From NCBI GenBank assembly GCA_049487715.1, contig CP150567.1, positions 310,001-374,000 on the forward strand: a stretch of DNA of 64,000 bases, given 5' to 3'. This DNA comes from Pycnococcus provasolii. Lineage: Eukaryota > Chlorophyta > Pseudoscourfieldiophyceae > Pseudoscourfieldiales. The stretch's first letter is position 1. Every line of letters starts with the position of its first letter. The translations under genes were made by a program, and so were the position numbers. Below are positions 48,191 through 57,946 of the stretch, piece by piece. The notes beneath the pieces were generated by a model. It saw only the letters and a list, made by a program, of their open reading frames with translations. It did not search any database and was not told where the DNA came from.

Positions 48191-48241
48191 AAAATAAAAA
48201 CAAGAAGGGGCAAAGCAAGAACTGCAAATCACAAAAAAAAT

Positions 48242-48404
48242 CCTAACCCCTAACTAACCCCTAACCCCTAAACCCCTAACCCCTAACCCCTAACCCCTAA
48301 CCCCTAACTAACCCCTAACCCCTAACCCCTAACCCCTAACCCCTAATCCCTTATCGACAGAGCTACAAACCCTAACCCTAAGTCTGTAACCCTAAACTTT
48401 AGGG
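48242..48404. promoter_or_regulatory. Largest telomere-like CCCCTAA array in a divergent promoter
   Basis: About 18 units, mostly the 7-mer CCCCTAA with some CCCTAA and TAACTAACC variants, between the divergent PAP and sialidase-like genes. It ends ~105 bp before the ATG at 48508 and begins ~120 bp before the ATG at 48123. Genes continue on both sides, so it is interstitial, not a chromosome end. Confidence 0.8.
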
Positions 48405-48507
48405 GAGCAATAACACTCCCCCCCGGCCGCGCGCTCTCTCTGATCAAGCACTTTCCCGAATGCATCGCATCATTCTGGGGATCCGGCCGCGCTTTTTTAC
48501 TTAAAGT

Positions 48508-51123
48508 ATGGTGTCTAAGGATCCGTACGACGACTCCAATAGGTTTTTATTAGGTTCTTCTAGTGGTGGTAGTGGTAATGGTAATGGTATCTTCACGCCA
48601 TGCCTGCAAGCCGCGGCCGCGGCCGTTGGTGTGCTCTTCGCCGTATTCCTTCTCACGTTCGCCGCGAACTTCGCAAGACTTGGAGGAGACTTGGGCGCCA
48701 ATGGGCAACAGGCGACGCCTGACCTAATTGCACTCGCAAAAAGAGGAAACCCGTGGGAGAGATTCAGCCGCGTGCCTGTCGCAACGGGAAGGCTGCCAGA
48801 TGTCATGCGTCTAGAAAGCGACACGCAGCAGCAGCCCATGGGATGGCTTCACAACGTCACCGCAGAATTCACAGACGATCCCATGAAAGGCGCGTACATC
48901 GTCTTCTCGCTCGGTGAGCTCACCTACAGCAAGAAAGACGGAATGCCTCGACTGCTGCCTAAGCCGCTCGCGCCGCGTTGCATGAGCTGCGCGAAGAACG
49001 ACGACCTCGCGAAAGAGAACCTCGTACGCGACGATGGACTGCCGGTGGGCTTCGACAAGGACGGTCTGCCGCTCGCGTCGAGTGAGGAGGCGTACGCGCG
49101 CAAGAAGCACGCAGTCAGGCAGCTCTTCACTCCCCTCCCCGGACCGTTCGTCGCGCTCGTCGGCGACCTTGACCGAATTTCGCAGGTGCGAAGGCCGGCG
49201 ATCGCCGTGCTGCCGAACGGCGACACGCTGCTCGTTGCGAGCTGCGGCGACCCACTCGACGACAAGCCGCTGCTGCAAAGCAGGCTGCCAAACGGCTACG
49301 ACCCGGAGACAGGTCGCGGCGCGCGCTTCACGATGTGGAAGCATGTCGACGGGCTTGGCAATCAGCCGCCGAAGCACATGCATGACTACCCCGCGCTGCT
49401 CGTCGACGATCAGTCGAAGATCGTGCACCTCTTCTACACGCGCTGGCCCGCGTATGACCCGAGGTACGACCTCGCAAGCCGCAGCATAATCATGCGCTCG
49501 GAGAGCCGGGACTTTGGCGAGAGCTGGTCTATTGCGGAAGTGGCGGTGCCTGCGGCACGTGGACATCGCACGGGTGGTCCAGGTCTCGTGAGCCGTCTCA
49601 CCGGCGAGTGGCTGCTTCCGCTTCGACGCCGCGACAAGGACGCGCTGTCAGACGACGCGAGTCCCGCAGGGGTGGCGAAGAGCTATGGCGAATTCTCGTC
49701 AGTCGTCAGCCGATCGGGCGATCAAGGGCTCACTTGGGACGACAGCACCATCGCGGGCGGCCCCGGCACGCCCCAGCGCGGATTTCTCATGGACCCGCGC
49801 CTCGTGACGTTTGACGTGGAAAAACCTCAAGACGAGGGTGTGTTTGCGTTCTTCGGCAAGCGGCAGCAGGTGTTCAAGGAGAAGATCGTCGCTCTTCTGC
49901 AGGACGACTCCGACGTGCGCCGTATTCGAGCAATCTCAAGCGAGGATGGTGGTGCGACTTGGCGCGACCCATTGCGCACACCTCTACCTTCCCGGAACGT
50001 CAGCTACCCTATTGCGGCATGCGCCGACAAGCGCGGCGGCAAGGGCCTGTACGTGGTGTTCGACAACTCGCCGAAAAGCTTTCGTCCAGGTACCGTGCTG
50101 AGCATTGCCTACAGCGGCGACGGCGGGCGAAGCTTTCCCTTCGTGCGCGACCTCGACACGAGCCTGATGAATACACATGGCGAGATGGCCGAGGCTCAGA
50201 TGGATCCGTACCTTCAGTACTTCGAGGCACACTTCATGCATCCAGCATGCGCCACGGACGACTTTGGCAATGTTAATATCGTGTACGAGACCACGCTGGC
50301 GTTCCCAGAGTGGAGATGCGGTAAAAGGAGCAAGAAGCACGTGAAAATGGACATGAACGATTGCTATCAGGCATCTCTGGCGAGACGCACGGTGATCAAG
50401 TGGCTTCGCGTGCGTTCCGAATGGGTGCAGCACTCTCCTGGACTTGGTGGATCGCGCAACCTCACTGGCATTTATCGTGGCGACATGCTGAGCTCTTGGG
50501 TGCAGAATTCAGAGCGCGCGCGTGCGGCGGCGGCGGCGGAGATGCTCGGCCGCGTTGCACCCAATAGTTTCGACGAGGACGTCGAGCTGCTCCGCAAGAA
50601 GCTACGGAACACCAACGTTCCACCGCCACCGCCAACCCCGCCAACCGCCCCTCCGCCACCACCACCCGCGCTGCCGCCGTATCCTGGAAACTACTTCGGC
50701 AGCACAATCTCACAGGAGTACCACCGCGCAGAGATGGAGCGCCGCGCCAAAGCGGAACAAGGCGCAGGGGCATTCCATCGCTCGGATGGTAAGAAGACAG
50801 GAAAGCAGAAGCGAACGGAGTTGAAAAAGAATGCCTTAGAGGAGCAGTTGCGACGCGAAAAGGAGGGAAAGGGCTACGATATGGGATTGGATTTGATGAT
50901 GAGCTCTGACAGATTCTTTCCCCGCGAGATGACTAAGAAGGACGGCGCTGAGGAGAGGTCGAAGGGTGGCGAAGTCGCGCCTGGTACAAGTAAGGAGACT
51001 CGCGGCAGTCAGGGGTGGGCAGCGCACTATCACGACCCCGCACATCCCAACGGGCTCTGGAAAAATCTCTATCAAAGAAAGATTGGGCGCAGGAGATTGC
51101 GATCCACGACACTACGATCATGA
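48508..51123 (+). CDS. Type II membrane sialidase-fold protein (BNR/Asp-box repeats)
   Basis: An 871-residue protein. A short cytosolic segment (MVSKDPYDDSNRFLLGSSSG) is followed by one hydrophobic helix at ~33-53 (AAAAVGVLFAVFLLTFAA), so it is probably a Golgi or surface type II protein. The luminal part has the features of a six-bladed sialidase/BNR propeller: an early RRPAIAVLPNGDTLLVAS with paired Arg, and Asp-boxes SRDFGESW, SGDQGLTW, SEDGGATW and SGDGGRSF. A later HPACATDDFGNVNIVYE block fits the fifth blade. The last ~190 residues are a Pro-rich hinge and a Lys/Glu-rich tail, unusual for the family. Sialidase, KDN-ase or a related glycosidase activity is possible; the full Arg triad and nucleophile Tyr cannot be placed by eye. 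Confidence 0.75.
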   Translation: MVSKDPYDDSNRFLLGSSSGGSGNGNGIFTPCLQAAAAAVGVLFAVFLLTFAANFARLGGDLGANGQQATPDLIALAKRGNPWERFSRVPVATGRLPDVMRLESDTQQQPMGWLHNVTAEFTDDPMKGAYIVFSLGELTYSKKDGMPRLLPKPLAPRCMSCAKNDDLAKENLVRDDGLPVGFDKDGLPLASSEEAYARKKHAVRQLFTPLPGPFVALVGDLDRISQVRRPAIAVLPNGDTLLVASCGDPLDDKPLLQSRLPNGYDPETGRGARFTMWKHVDGLGNQPPKHMHDYPALLVDDQSKIVHLFYTRWPAYDPRYDLASRSIIMRSESRDFGESWSIAEVAVPAARGHRTGGPGLVSRLTGEWLLPLRRRDKDALSDDASPAGVAKSYGEFSSVVSRSGDQGLTWDDSTIAGGPGTPQRGFLMDPRLVTFDVEKPQDEGVFAFFGKRQQVFKEKIVALLQDDSDVRRIRAISSEDGGATWRDPLRTPLPSRNVSYPIAACADKRGGKGLYVVFDNSPKSFRPGTVLSIAYSGDGGRSFPFVRDLDTSLMNTHGEMAEAQMDPYLQYFEAHFMHPACATDDFGNVNIVYETTLAFPEWRCGKRSKKHVKMDMNDCYQASLARRTVIKWLRVRSEWVQHSPGLGGSRNLTGIYRGDMLSSWVQNSERARAAAAAEMLGRVAPNSFDEDVELLRKKLRNTNVPPPPPTPPTAPPPPPPALPPYPGNYFGSTISQEYHRAEMERRAKAEQGAGAFHRSDGKKTGKQKRTELKKNALEEQLRREKEGKGYDMGLDLMMSSDRFFPREMTKKDGAEERSKGGEVAPGTSKETRGSQGWAAHYHDPAHPNGLWKNLYQRKIGRRRLRSTTLRS

Positions 51124-51181
51124 CTGTAAGGAAATCAAATTATTTTGCTTTTGTTTCAGAGAGAAAAGTAAATCAAAACCT

Positions 51182-52962
51182 TCACCCTGATATGGGTGCC
51201 GGTGCTTCGGCTATCCTCAGCGACGACGCTCTTCGCGACGAAAGCATTCTATTAATTTCGTTCAAACTCAACCTGCCATCGCGGTCCACATCGCCTGCGA
51301 CGGCAAGGACCTGGTCAATGAAGCTTAATTCATCGTGAGTCGCCTTAAAGCCTCCAAGCTTGACCAACGCTTCCACGAGCTCGCCTTTATCAACGAAGCC
51401 ATCGCCGTTCGTGTCGACGGCCTTAAGTTCCTGCGCACTGATGGATCCACTGTGATCGGCGTCAAGCGCATCTAGGACTTTTTGCCAAGCCTGGTCTGCG
51501 AAGGAGCCAAGAAGCAGCGCGTGCATATTCACACCGGAGTCGTCATCTGGCTTGTGCTCCGGATGCTCTTCGAAGTAGTGTCCAAAGCTAGGCCCATCGC
51601 GTGCGCGGAACAGATCGACGACCGTTCCGACGCGGTACAGGCGATTCTCGTCCAGATCCTCGCCCGCCACTGTCGTCACATAGCCGTCATCATCCACCTC
51701 GACGCCGTCGTCGTACTGCATCCATCCAGGATTTGGCGCCTCCCACGTTTCCCGAAGACCAACGCGGATTACGGATCCTGGCACGGAGCAGATCACGAGG
51801 TCCTGAGTTTCGCTTATTTCGCTCTTGAGGCTCTCGAGAGTGAACAGGTCCGTGTCGGCGTAGTCGCGACCTCCTCGAACGTTGCCACCTTTGATCAAAA
51901 CCGCGTCGACATTTCGCGATTTGCCACCGGAGTTCAACGCATCGCGCAGTGCACTGAGAAGAAACGTGCCAGCAGACACGCGGCGATTGCGAGCACCGAG
52001 ACTTGTCAACGGGCGCACGCATTCTGGAATTTTCACAATCTGAGTCTGAAGCAGCCCCTCGAGCGGCTGGTACGCCTTCTCGACCAACGGCACGAGGTAC
52101 GGATCTGGCTCAAAATCGCTCACCTTGAGAATCTCGGCGGACACCTGCACGGTGACATCGTCGCCAGCACTAGGCCAGCTTAGGTCGAGCACAACCGCGT
52201 GGTGTGCGTCGGCGCCTGGCTTGAGGATGCGCGTTCCATTCACAACCTTGTCCACGACGTGGTGATCGTGACCAGACAAGATGACTGGGAGTCCGGGTAC
52301 CTCGTTCGCCATCTTTTCGTCCTGAGGTTCGTAGAGGTGCTCGAGTGGCACCACGACGTCGCAAGCGCCACCTGGGTAGTCCGCGCTCTTCATGGCTTGC
52401 ACATACCTGCGGCACGTCTCGTAGGGGTCTTCAATCGCGCTCGCCTTGCCACCGAAGCTGTCCGGCTTGTACAGCGAGGGCGAGTCCGTAATCAGCCCAA
52501 TGAGTCCCACGCGTCGTCTGTTCGTTCCGTCTTCACTGACAAGCTCGACGACGTGTGCATCTTTCTGGCACGTGGAGTTGGCGTACGACTCGTGTTCCTT
52601 GAAGTTTGTGTTGAGGAATATGCCCTTGTACTCCTTTTCTCGCGCGAGAACGTGTTCGTGCGCAAGGTCGCACTCGTGGTTTCCCCACGTGAGTATGTCG
52701 ATGGGTGTTTCGTTGCACATTTGCATCATGCCTCTTCCCTTGTCGAGCGAGCTGAGGAGGTACGGCATGAGAAAGTCGCCCGTGAGCGTGGATAAAGTGC
52801 AAGCTCCGGCGCCGCACTCTTTTTGGAGCTCATTCTTTTTTGAAGGAGGAGTGTGCGCAGTGCTGGAAAGTTTTGGAGCACGTACACATCGGTGACTTGC
52901 ACGATGCGAAGCGTCGTGCGGGACCCAGAACCCGACCCAGAGCCTGATGACGACGACGACAT
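51182..52962 (-). CDS. 5'-nucleotidase-like metallophosphoesterase with C-terminal EF-hands (frame break)
   Basis: Calcineurin-type metallophosphoesterase of the 5'-nucleotidase/UshA family, probably dephosphorylating a nucleotide or other phosphoester. The first metal motif is altered (LRIVQVTDVYVL, where family members have D-x-H or N-D). Then come LTGDFLMPYL, DILTWGNHECDLAHEH (GNHE) and PVILSGHDHHVVD (GHDH). The second domain has the UshA-type block NVDAVLIKGGNVRGGRDY. The end carries three EF-hand loops, DADHSGSISAQE, DTNGDGFVDKGE and DVDRDGRLSLNE. The start (ATG 52962, MSSSSSGSGSGSGSR) and the VYVLQNFPALRTLLLQKRMS stretch are in one frame; LSTLTGDFLMPYL and the rest are in the -1 frame. 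The switch falls between ~52805 and 52835 with no plausible intron, so one base is probably missing. Confidence 0.8.
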
Positions 52963-53094
52963 CGCGGACTGACTGATGGCAGTTAAATTCTGAGATGTTA
53001 TTGACGGGATCGCGAAGGTTTGTTTGTGGCTCGTCGTGACTTTCCCACTTGATTTGATATGTGAGTTGTGAGTTGATTTGTGCGCGTTTTTCAT

Positions 53095-53787
53095 GGACTG
53101 GACGGATACTGTTTGCTCATTAATTTTTCATCAACTGGAGTGGCACACTGGTCATCCGTACTTCTTATGTTTGGAGAGGCCGCGCGAGAGTACCTTTAGA
53201 GACCACTGTTTTGGCCTATTGCGAGACGGCCAAAGAGAGTTTGCGCCGACCAGATGCGCCGACCAGATGCGCCGACCAGATGCGCCGACCAGATGCGCCG
53301 ACCTAAAGGTGGTTGGCCGCCTGAACTCGTGAACTCGTGAAGACTGAAGAGTGCGTCTTGCACTGCACTACATAATGCACTTCAGCACTTGCACAGGTCA
53401 CTTGCACTATACATGTATCTGGTTTTTTAAATAGGCTGCTCTGGACCTGCAAGCTTTCTTGACCACGTGAATGACGGTGATGCAACACCATTAATGGGGC
53501 CATTGAGCGAGCGCCGAGCGCCGAGCGCCGAGCTTGCCAATGAATGCTTGGGCGCGCACACCTTTACGGACTCTCATGAGTCTCTCACGGCATATGTAAG
53601 TGGGAAGTGTGTGTGTATGATACTTTACAGCGCCTCCTCGCTCGCCGCTCGGAGTCCGAGAGGGGTTCACCTCGCACCACCTAAAAGCTTCGTCTCGTCA
53701 ACCGGCCGCGCGCGCTTTAAGCACCTCCATTCTGTACTTTGATCCACAGCACCTGATAATCAATCAACACGTAAGTAACCAGTGGCC
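53095..53787. other. Intergenic region with short tandem repeats
   Basis: Between the divergent metallophosphoesterase and PDI-like genes. It holds five copies of a 13-bp GACCAGATGCGCC unit (53248-53302) and three GCGCCGA units (53510-53532). No gene is supported. A GTAAGT at 53771 might be the donor of a leader intron of the PDI-like gene. Confidence 0.65.
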
Positions 53788-54643
53788 ATGGTAATGCCCT
53801 TGAGAACAAACTCTTCATGGCTATTTCAGTCTTTGTTAAGTCGTGGTGGTGGCCGTTGTGGCCTTAACAGATCTAGCCTCTTTTTATGCGCGTTTTGGGT
53901 TTGCGCAGTCTCCTGTGTTCTCACGACACAAAACGTTAGCGCGCAAGGTGGGCCGCCAGGACTCGGGGAGGGTAAGCCGAGCTTCTCCATCGACCTGGGA
54001 GACAGCTCGCTTGACGCATATCTCGCGCAGAGCGAGCTCGGGAGCCTCGTGTGGTTCTACGCGCCGTGGTACGTGCCTTATTCTTTTTCGCGAGCTGGGC
54101 ACAGGCTTGATGCGTGACTTTGACTAACAACCCGACTTCCTCCACCTCGTTCACACGTAAAGGTGCGCACACTGCAAGGCGATGGCGGCGTCGTATGAAA
54201 TGGTCGCGCACGCTTTTATGCGAGACAAGCGCATTCTCATCGCAAAGGTGGATGCGACGACGCACACCGCGACCAAGGAGCGATACAACGTCGACGCCTT
54301 TCCGACACTCGTGTGGTATCCTTCTCGATACGACGGAAGCGCGTCTGCGCCGAAACCCGAGAAGTTCTCAGGTGCACGCACGACGGAGCGTATGGTGGCG
54401 TTCGTGAACGAGCGAGCAGGCACATCCGCGCACATTCGAGGCGCGTCGGTGCCACCGACCCTCACGGATACCGCAAAGGCGCGCGCGATGGAGCGCATGA
54501 AGGCGGAGATGGGCGGCGGCGGACCTGGTGCAACAGCATCAATTTCGTCTCCGTCATCGTCGGGCTCGAAACCGAAGTCGAAGTCAAAGTCAAAGTCGAA
54601 GTCGAAGTCGAAGTCGACGTCGGAAGACCACGACGAGCTGTGA
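53788..54643 (+). CDS. ER thioredoxin-fold (PDI-like) protein with HDEL tail (two exons)
   Basis: Exon 1 is 53788-54068, exon 2 54163-54643; the intron is GTACGT...AAAG and splits the Trp codon of the active site. The spliced product is 253 residues. An N-terminal hydrophobic helix (LFLCAFWVCAVSCVLTTQ) acts as signal peptide or anchor. The single thioredoxin domain has FYAPWCAHCKAMAASYEM with a CxxC redox centre, ILIAKVDATTHTATKERYNV and the cis-Pro loop DAFPTLVWYP. The tail is a run of Lys-Ser repeats followed by TSEDHDEL, ending in a canonical HDEL retrieval signal. It therefore should reside in the ER lumen and oxidise or isomerise disulfides. Unspliced reading ends shortly after the active-site Trp. 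Confidence 0.9.
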
Positions 54644-54739
54644 AGTGAGTAAATGACACAAATTGACTGTTGAAGTGTTTTGATATTATCGATAGTTTGT
54701 GTTTACATGGCGCTGCGACTCAGCGTCGTTTATTTTATT

Positions 54740-55594
54740 TTATCCCAATAGCTTTAAGTTTGGCGTCGAGAGCACGTGCGGCAGTTCGTGGATAGACTTG
54801 ACGACGGCGTGCGGGTGTTCGTGTTCGGGATGGTCGGAGAGCGCGTTGGCGTCACCAACAAACACGGTGTGAAGGCCCAACTTTGCGCTTGCAAGTACGT
54901 TTCGTCGCGAGTCGTCAACGAACAGGAACCGTTCGGGTAGGAGGTCCCCCGTGCTCGCGCTGTGCTTCATGGCGTGCTCCATCGCTTTCAAGAAAGCTTC
55001 GTTTAACGGCTTGCAGCATATGTTCCTGTGTCCCACCGCCTTTTCCGCTTCTGACGACGTGGGGTGCGGGTTGAGCGTCTCAAACGTGATGTATCCGTCG
55101 AGGAGACCTTCCTCGTCGAGTCCGAGCTTTTTCACGCATCGTCGACAGTGCTCGTCGTCGGCGTTGGTGAATACGTACTTTTTGATGTGCGGCGGTATGC
55201 TCCTCAAGATGTCGAGTAGGCGTTCGTCCCTTTGCAGCTTGTGGTACGGGAGTGGTCCGTGAATGTTGTCGTGCCAGTGTTTGAAGTTGATGTTGTGGTT
55301 TCCCTCCACGCACAGTCCCGCGAGCGTGGTGCCGTGGTTGGCGTAGAGTCGCGACGCGTGGTCCATGACGGAGTCCTGCGCGAAGTCGAGGTGGTTGACC
55401 ATGTACTCGGTGATGTGGTTGAGCATTCCCTGCGGGAATTCCGCCACCTGGTACAGCGTGTCGTCGAGGTCTAAGAGCACGTGGTCGACGTGCGGCGGAA
55501 GTGCGAGCAAGTCTATGGAAGGAAGCTTATTATTCACGAATCCTGGATTATCCTCCATGGTATCGACTGATGAAGCTCGTGTATCACGCGACAT
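54740..55594 (-). CDS. HAD-family pyrimidine 5'-nucleotidase (SDT1-like)
   Basis: Haloacid-dehalogenase-fold phosphatase like yeast SDT1/PHM8, which dephosphorylates nucleoside monophosphates. Motif I is HVLLDLDDTLYQ with nucleophile and acid/base Asp. The insert region is HLDFAQDSVMDHASRLYANH followed by GTTLAGL. Motif II is KKYVFTNADDEHCRRC. Motif III includes KPLNEAFLKAME. Motif IV is RFLFVDDSRRNVLASAKLG. About 284 residues from the ATG at 55594; the first 30 residues are not conserved. It diverges from the RRM-like gene across a telomere-like promoter block and converges with the PDI-like gene. Confidence 0.88.
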   Translation of the reverse strand: MSRDTRASSVDTMEDNPGFVNNKLPSIDLLALPPHVDHVLLDLDDTLYQVAEFPQGMLNHITEYMVNHLDFAQDSVMDHASRLYANHGTTLAGLCVEGNHNINFKHWHDNIHGPLPYHKLQRDERLLDILRSIPPHIKKYVFTNADDEHCRRCVKKLGLDEEGLLDGYITFETLNPHPTSSEAEKAVGHRNICCKPLNEAFLKAMEHAMKHSASTGDLLPERFLFVDDSRRNVLASAKLGLHTVFVGDANALSDHPEHEHPHAVVKSIHELPHVLSTPNLKLLG

Positions 55595-55847
55595 AAGGTA
55601 TGCACCAAATACAGTAAGAAAAAAACAACAAACGGAAAAAAACTCTTTTCTTCTGTGGTGGAGAATTCACAAACAAAAGGTGGCAGCCGCCGATAACACG
55701 TTTTCCAGAGGGACTTTCCAGAGGGAACCCTATCCACAGGGGTCCCCTTTTTTGGCAATGGACTTTCTGGTCGGAAAACATAAGGGGTCGGAAAGCCACG
55801 CGTCGGAGACTATGGGATAGGGACTTAGTAGGGATAGGGTTTCCACT

Positions 55848-55878
55848 GTTAGGGTTAGGGTTATGGTGGTTAGGGTTT
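55848..55878. promoter_or_regulatory. Telomere-like GTTAGGG motifs in divergent promoter
   Basis: GTTAGGGTTAGGGTTA plus GGTTAGGGTTT between divergent genes, ~140-170 bp before the ATG at 56019 and ~255 bp from the ATG at 55594. Confidence 0.65.
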
Positions 55879-56018
55879 CGGCACATACACATGTGTTGAG
55901 GGAGGGTTCCTTCCTTTCCGAAGTTCTCATCAGTTGGTTGTCGTCCATTCCTTCCCCCAGAGATTTCCCGAGATCCGCCAAAACACACTTGTGTCGTCGT
56001 TTGTCGCTGGATCTATTC

Positions 56019-57878
56019 ATGGCTCCTGGATCATATAAGTTTGCCCTGGCTCACGTGAACATGAACATGAATGTGTTATTTCCCAGGAGGCTCCTTCAAG
56101 GCATGATACGGGGGTCAGGCTTTGGGTCCACCATCAATGTCGGAGGCTTACTAACGAGTTCGATGGGATCCACTCTTCAAGGCATGTCTCCTGGTTTTGG
56201 GATTTACCAGGCTCCTGCTACTTCTCATGTGGCTCCTTTTTGTTCCACGTCTACAGCACACTCTTTGAGGTTTGCTCCCTTTGCAGCACACTTCTCATCC
56301 TCGTCATCTTCATCATCATCTTCGTCATATCCACCTACTTCATCTTCAACGTCACCTTCCTCTTCCAATGGTGGTGGTGATGGTGGTTCTTCCGCGAAGA
56401 CTAATAGTGGTGGTCCCGTTGATGTTGATGCCCGTTCCGTTCGTCTTTCTGCTGTTCACCTATTTGCATCAGGCAAATTCTCTTTGAACATATCCAACGT
56501 ACCTGACTCTGCATCGGCCTCAGACATCAAGAACTTTCTAAGTCTTGCTTGGGATTACCCACAAGGTTCCAGTTCGGCTCACCACAGCACGCAGTTCGGA
56601 GGGGTGGAAAAGCCGCCGTTCATGATCAAAGTCGCGATGAACGACCTCAACGTCACTCCCGTGTTCCTCGAACGTACGAAACGAGCCGGCTTTTTTGAAG
56701 CTTGGGTCAAGTTCGAGCTCCCACCGGCAGATGTCCTCACCAAAGAAATCGAGGAGTGGGCAGACGCTGCCAGCGTCGACGACGTGGAAGTGGACGACGT
56801 TCAAGGCAACGTGCTGAGAAGTCATCCCACTCAGGTGGCAACCGTGCGTGGCGAAATGATCGACTGGTTGGCTCGGCGTGTGTACGAAAGCTGCCAGAGC
56901 GAATCGTCCGACGTGCCGGTGAGCCTTCGGTCGATGGTGCTTTCCGCCAGTCCCACGAACAATCCTGTGCGCGTAAGTGACAAGGACAAGAGGAAATTTG
57001 AAAGTCGAATGCCGCGTATGACGAGACGCATTCACCACATTGCGAAAAGCGTCGCCTACGAAAGTGCGCGGGCAGTACCCGAGGATTCCGAGGTTGACAG
57101 CGGCGTGCCTTTCAGCTCGATGCCTGTACCATTCAGTGGATTTCCGCGAAGTACGCGAATGAGGCCGACACTGAACCCACTGTACAAGGCTGTGTGCGCT
57201 TCGTACGGCGTTGGGCCTACGTGCGCGCACGACAAAATAGAAAACATGCCATTCGTGCTTGTTAACCACGTTCCACTGCCATCTTGGAATCTGCCCCCGT
57301 CTGAGACATCGAAGGAGAAAAGCAGCACGAAGTTGTTGCCGCTATATGCATTCGCGCTCAAACATGTTGTGCACTGGTGCGCGTCACGTGGATTTGACCC
57401 GCTCGTGCCATTCGTGGATGTTGCGCAAGCGACGGGCGAGCTTCGCAAAGATGTTCGTCTTGCGACTCAGCACGGCTATCTGTCGAACAGCGACACGGAC
57501 GACAACTGGAAGCAGGCTGCGACCTTATCGACGATCAGCACGTCGGAATTCTATGATGCGGACCGCAACTTGGCAACTCCGGAGTGGTGCAATCTCAGGG
57601 TGAATAAGAGAGCACATGACGCTGGCGAGAGAGAGTGGTTGCCAAAAAGCTTAAAAAGCAGGATGACATTCTACAACAACCGTCGATTCTTCCGTATCAA
57701 CCAGGCGACTTGGGATCGTACACAGCGCGAGGTGCCAGCAGATCAGGGAGACGGACGTCGAACATGCACCGTCATGCTGCCATTTGCGTCGCGTATTGAG
57801 GCGCAGGCTGTCGCTCGTGAGTTGCATGGAACCGTTATGGGAACGGAGAGGCTCGACGTCTCGTGTATTAATACATAA
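56019..57878 (+). CDS. RRM-like RNA-binding protein, probably organellar
   Basis: A 619-residue protein from the ATG at 56019 (MAPGSYKFALAHVNMNMNVL). The first ~140 residues are rich in Ser, Gly, Met and Arg without many acids, and end in a poly-Ser run, so organellar targeting is likely. Residues ~150-240 may be an RRM-type fold (FSLNISNVPDSASASDIKNF, then FFEAWVKFELPPADVLTKEI). A second alpha/beta unit closes the protein (RTCTVMLPFASRIEAQAVAR, ELHGTVMGTERLDVSCINT), again RRM-like. The middle (PFVLVNHVPLPSWNLPP, KHVVHWCASRGFDPLVPF) has no recognised domain. Family unknown. Confidence 0.6.
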   Translation: MAPGSYKFALAHVNMNMNVLFPRRLLQGMIRGSGFGSTINVGGLLTSSMGSTLQGMSPGFGIYQAPATSHVAPFCSTSTAHSLRFAPFAAHFSSSSSSSSSSSYPPTSSSTSPSSSNGGGDGGSSAKTNSGGPVDVDARSVRLSAVHLFASGKFSLNISNVPDSASASDIKNFLSLAWDYPQGSSSAHHSTQFGGVEKPPFMIKVAMNDLNVTPVFLERTKRAGFFEAWVKFELPPADVLTKEIEEWADAASVDDVEVDDVQGNVLRSHPTQVATVRGEMIDWLARRVYESCQSESSDVPVSLRSMVLSASPTNNPVRVSDKDKRKFESRMPRMTRRIHHIAKSVAYESARAVPEDSEVDSGVPFSSMPVPFSGFPRSTRMRPTLNPLYKAVCASYGVGPTCAHDKIENMPFVLVNHVPLPSWNLPPSETSKEKSSTKLLPLYAFALKHVVHWCASRGFDPLVPFVDVAQATGELRKDVRLATQHGYLSNSDTDDNWKQAATLSTISTSEFYDADRNLATPEWCNLRVNKRAHDAGEREWLPKSLKSRMTFYNNRRFFRINQATWDRTQREVPADQGDGRRTCTVMLPFASRIEAQAVARELHGTVMGTERLDVSCINT

Positions 57879-57946
57879 GTGAATACAAGATTCTTTTCTT
57901 TTCGAGAGAGTTTTTGTTGCTTTCGTTGTTTACAGGTCCAAGAACA

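Noticed and set aside
48242-48404. True chromosome end
   Set aside because: Intact genes continue on both sides and the units are mixed 6-mers and 7-mers, so this is interstitial.
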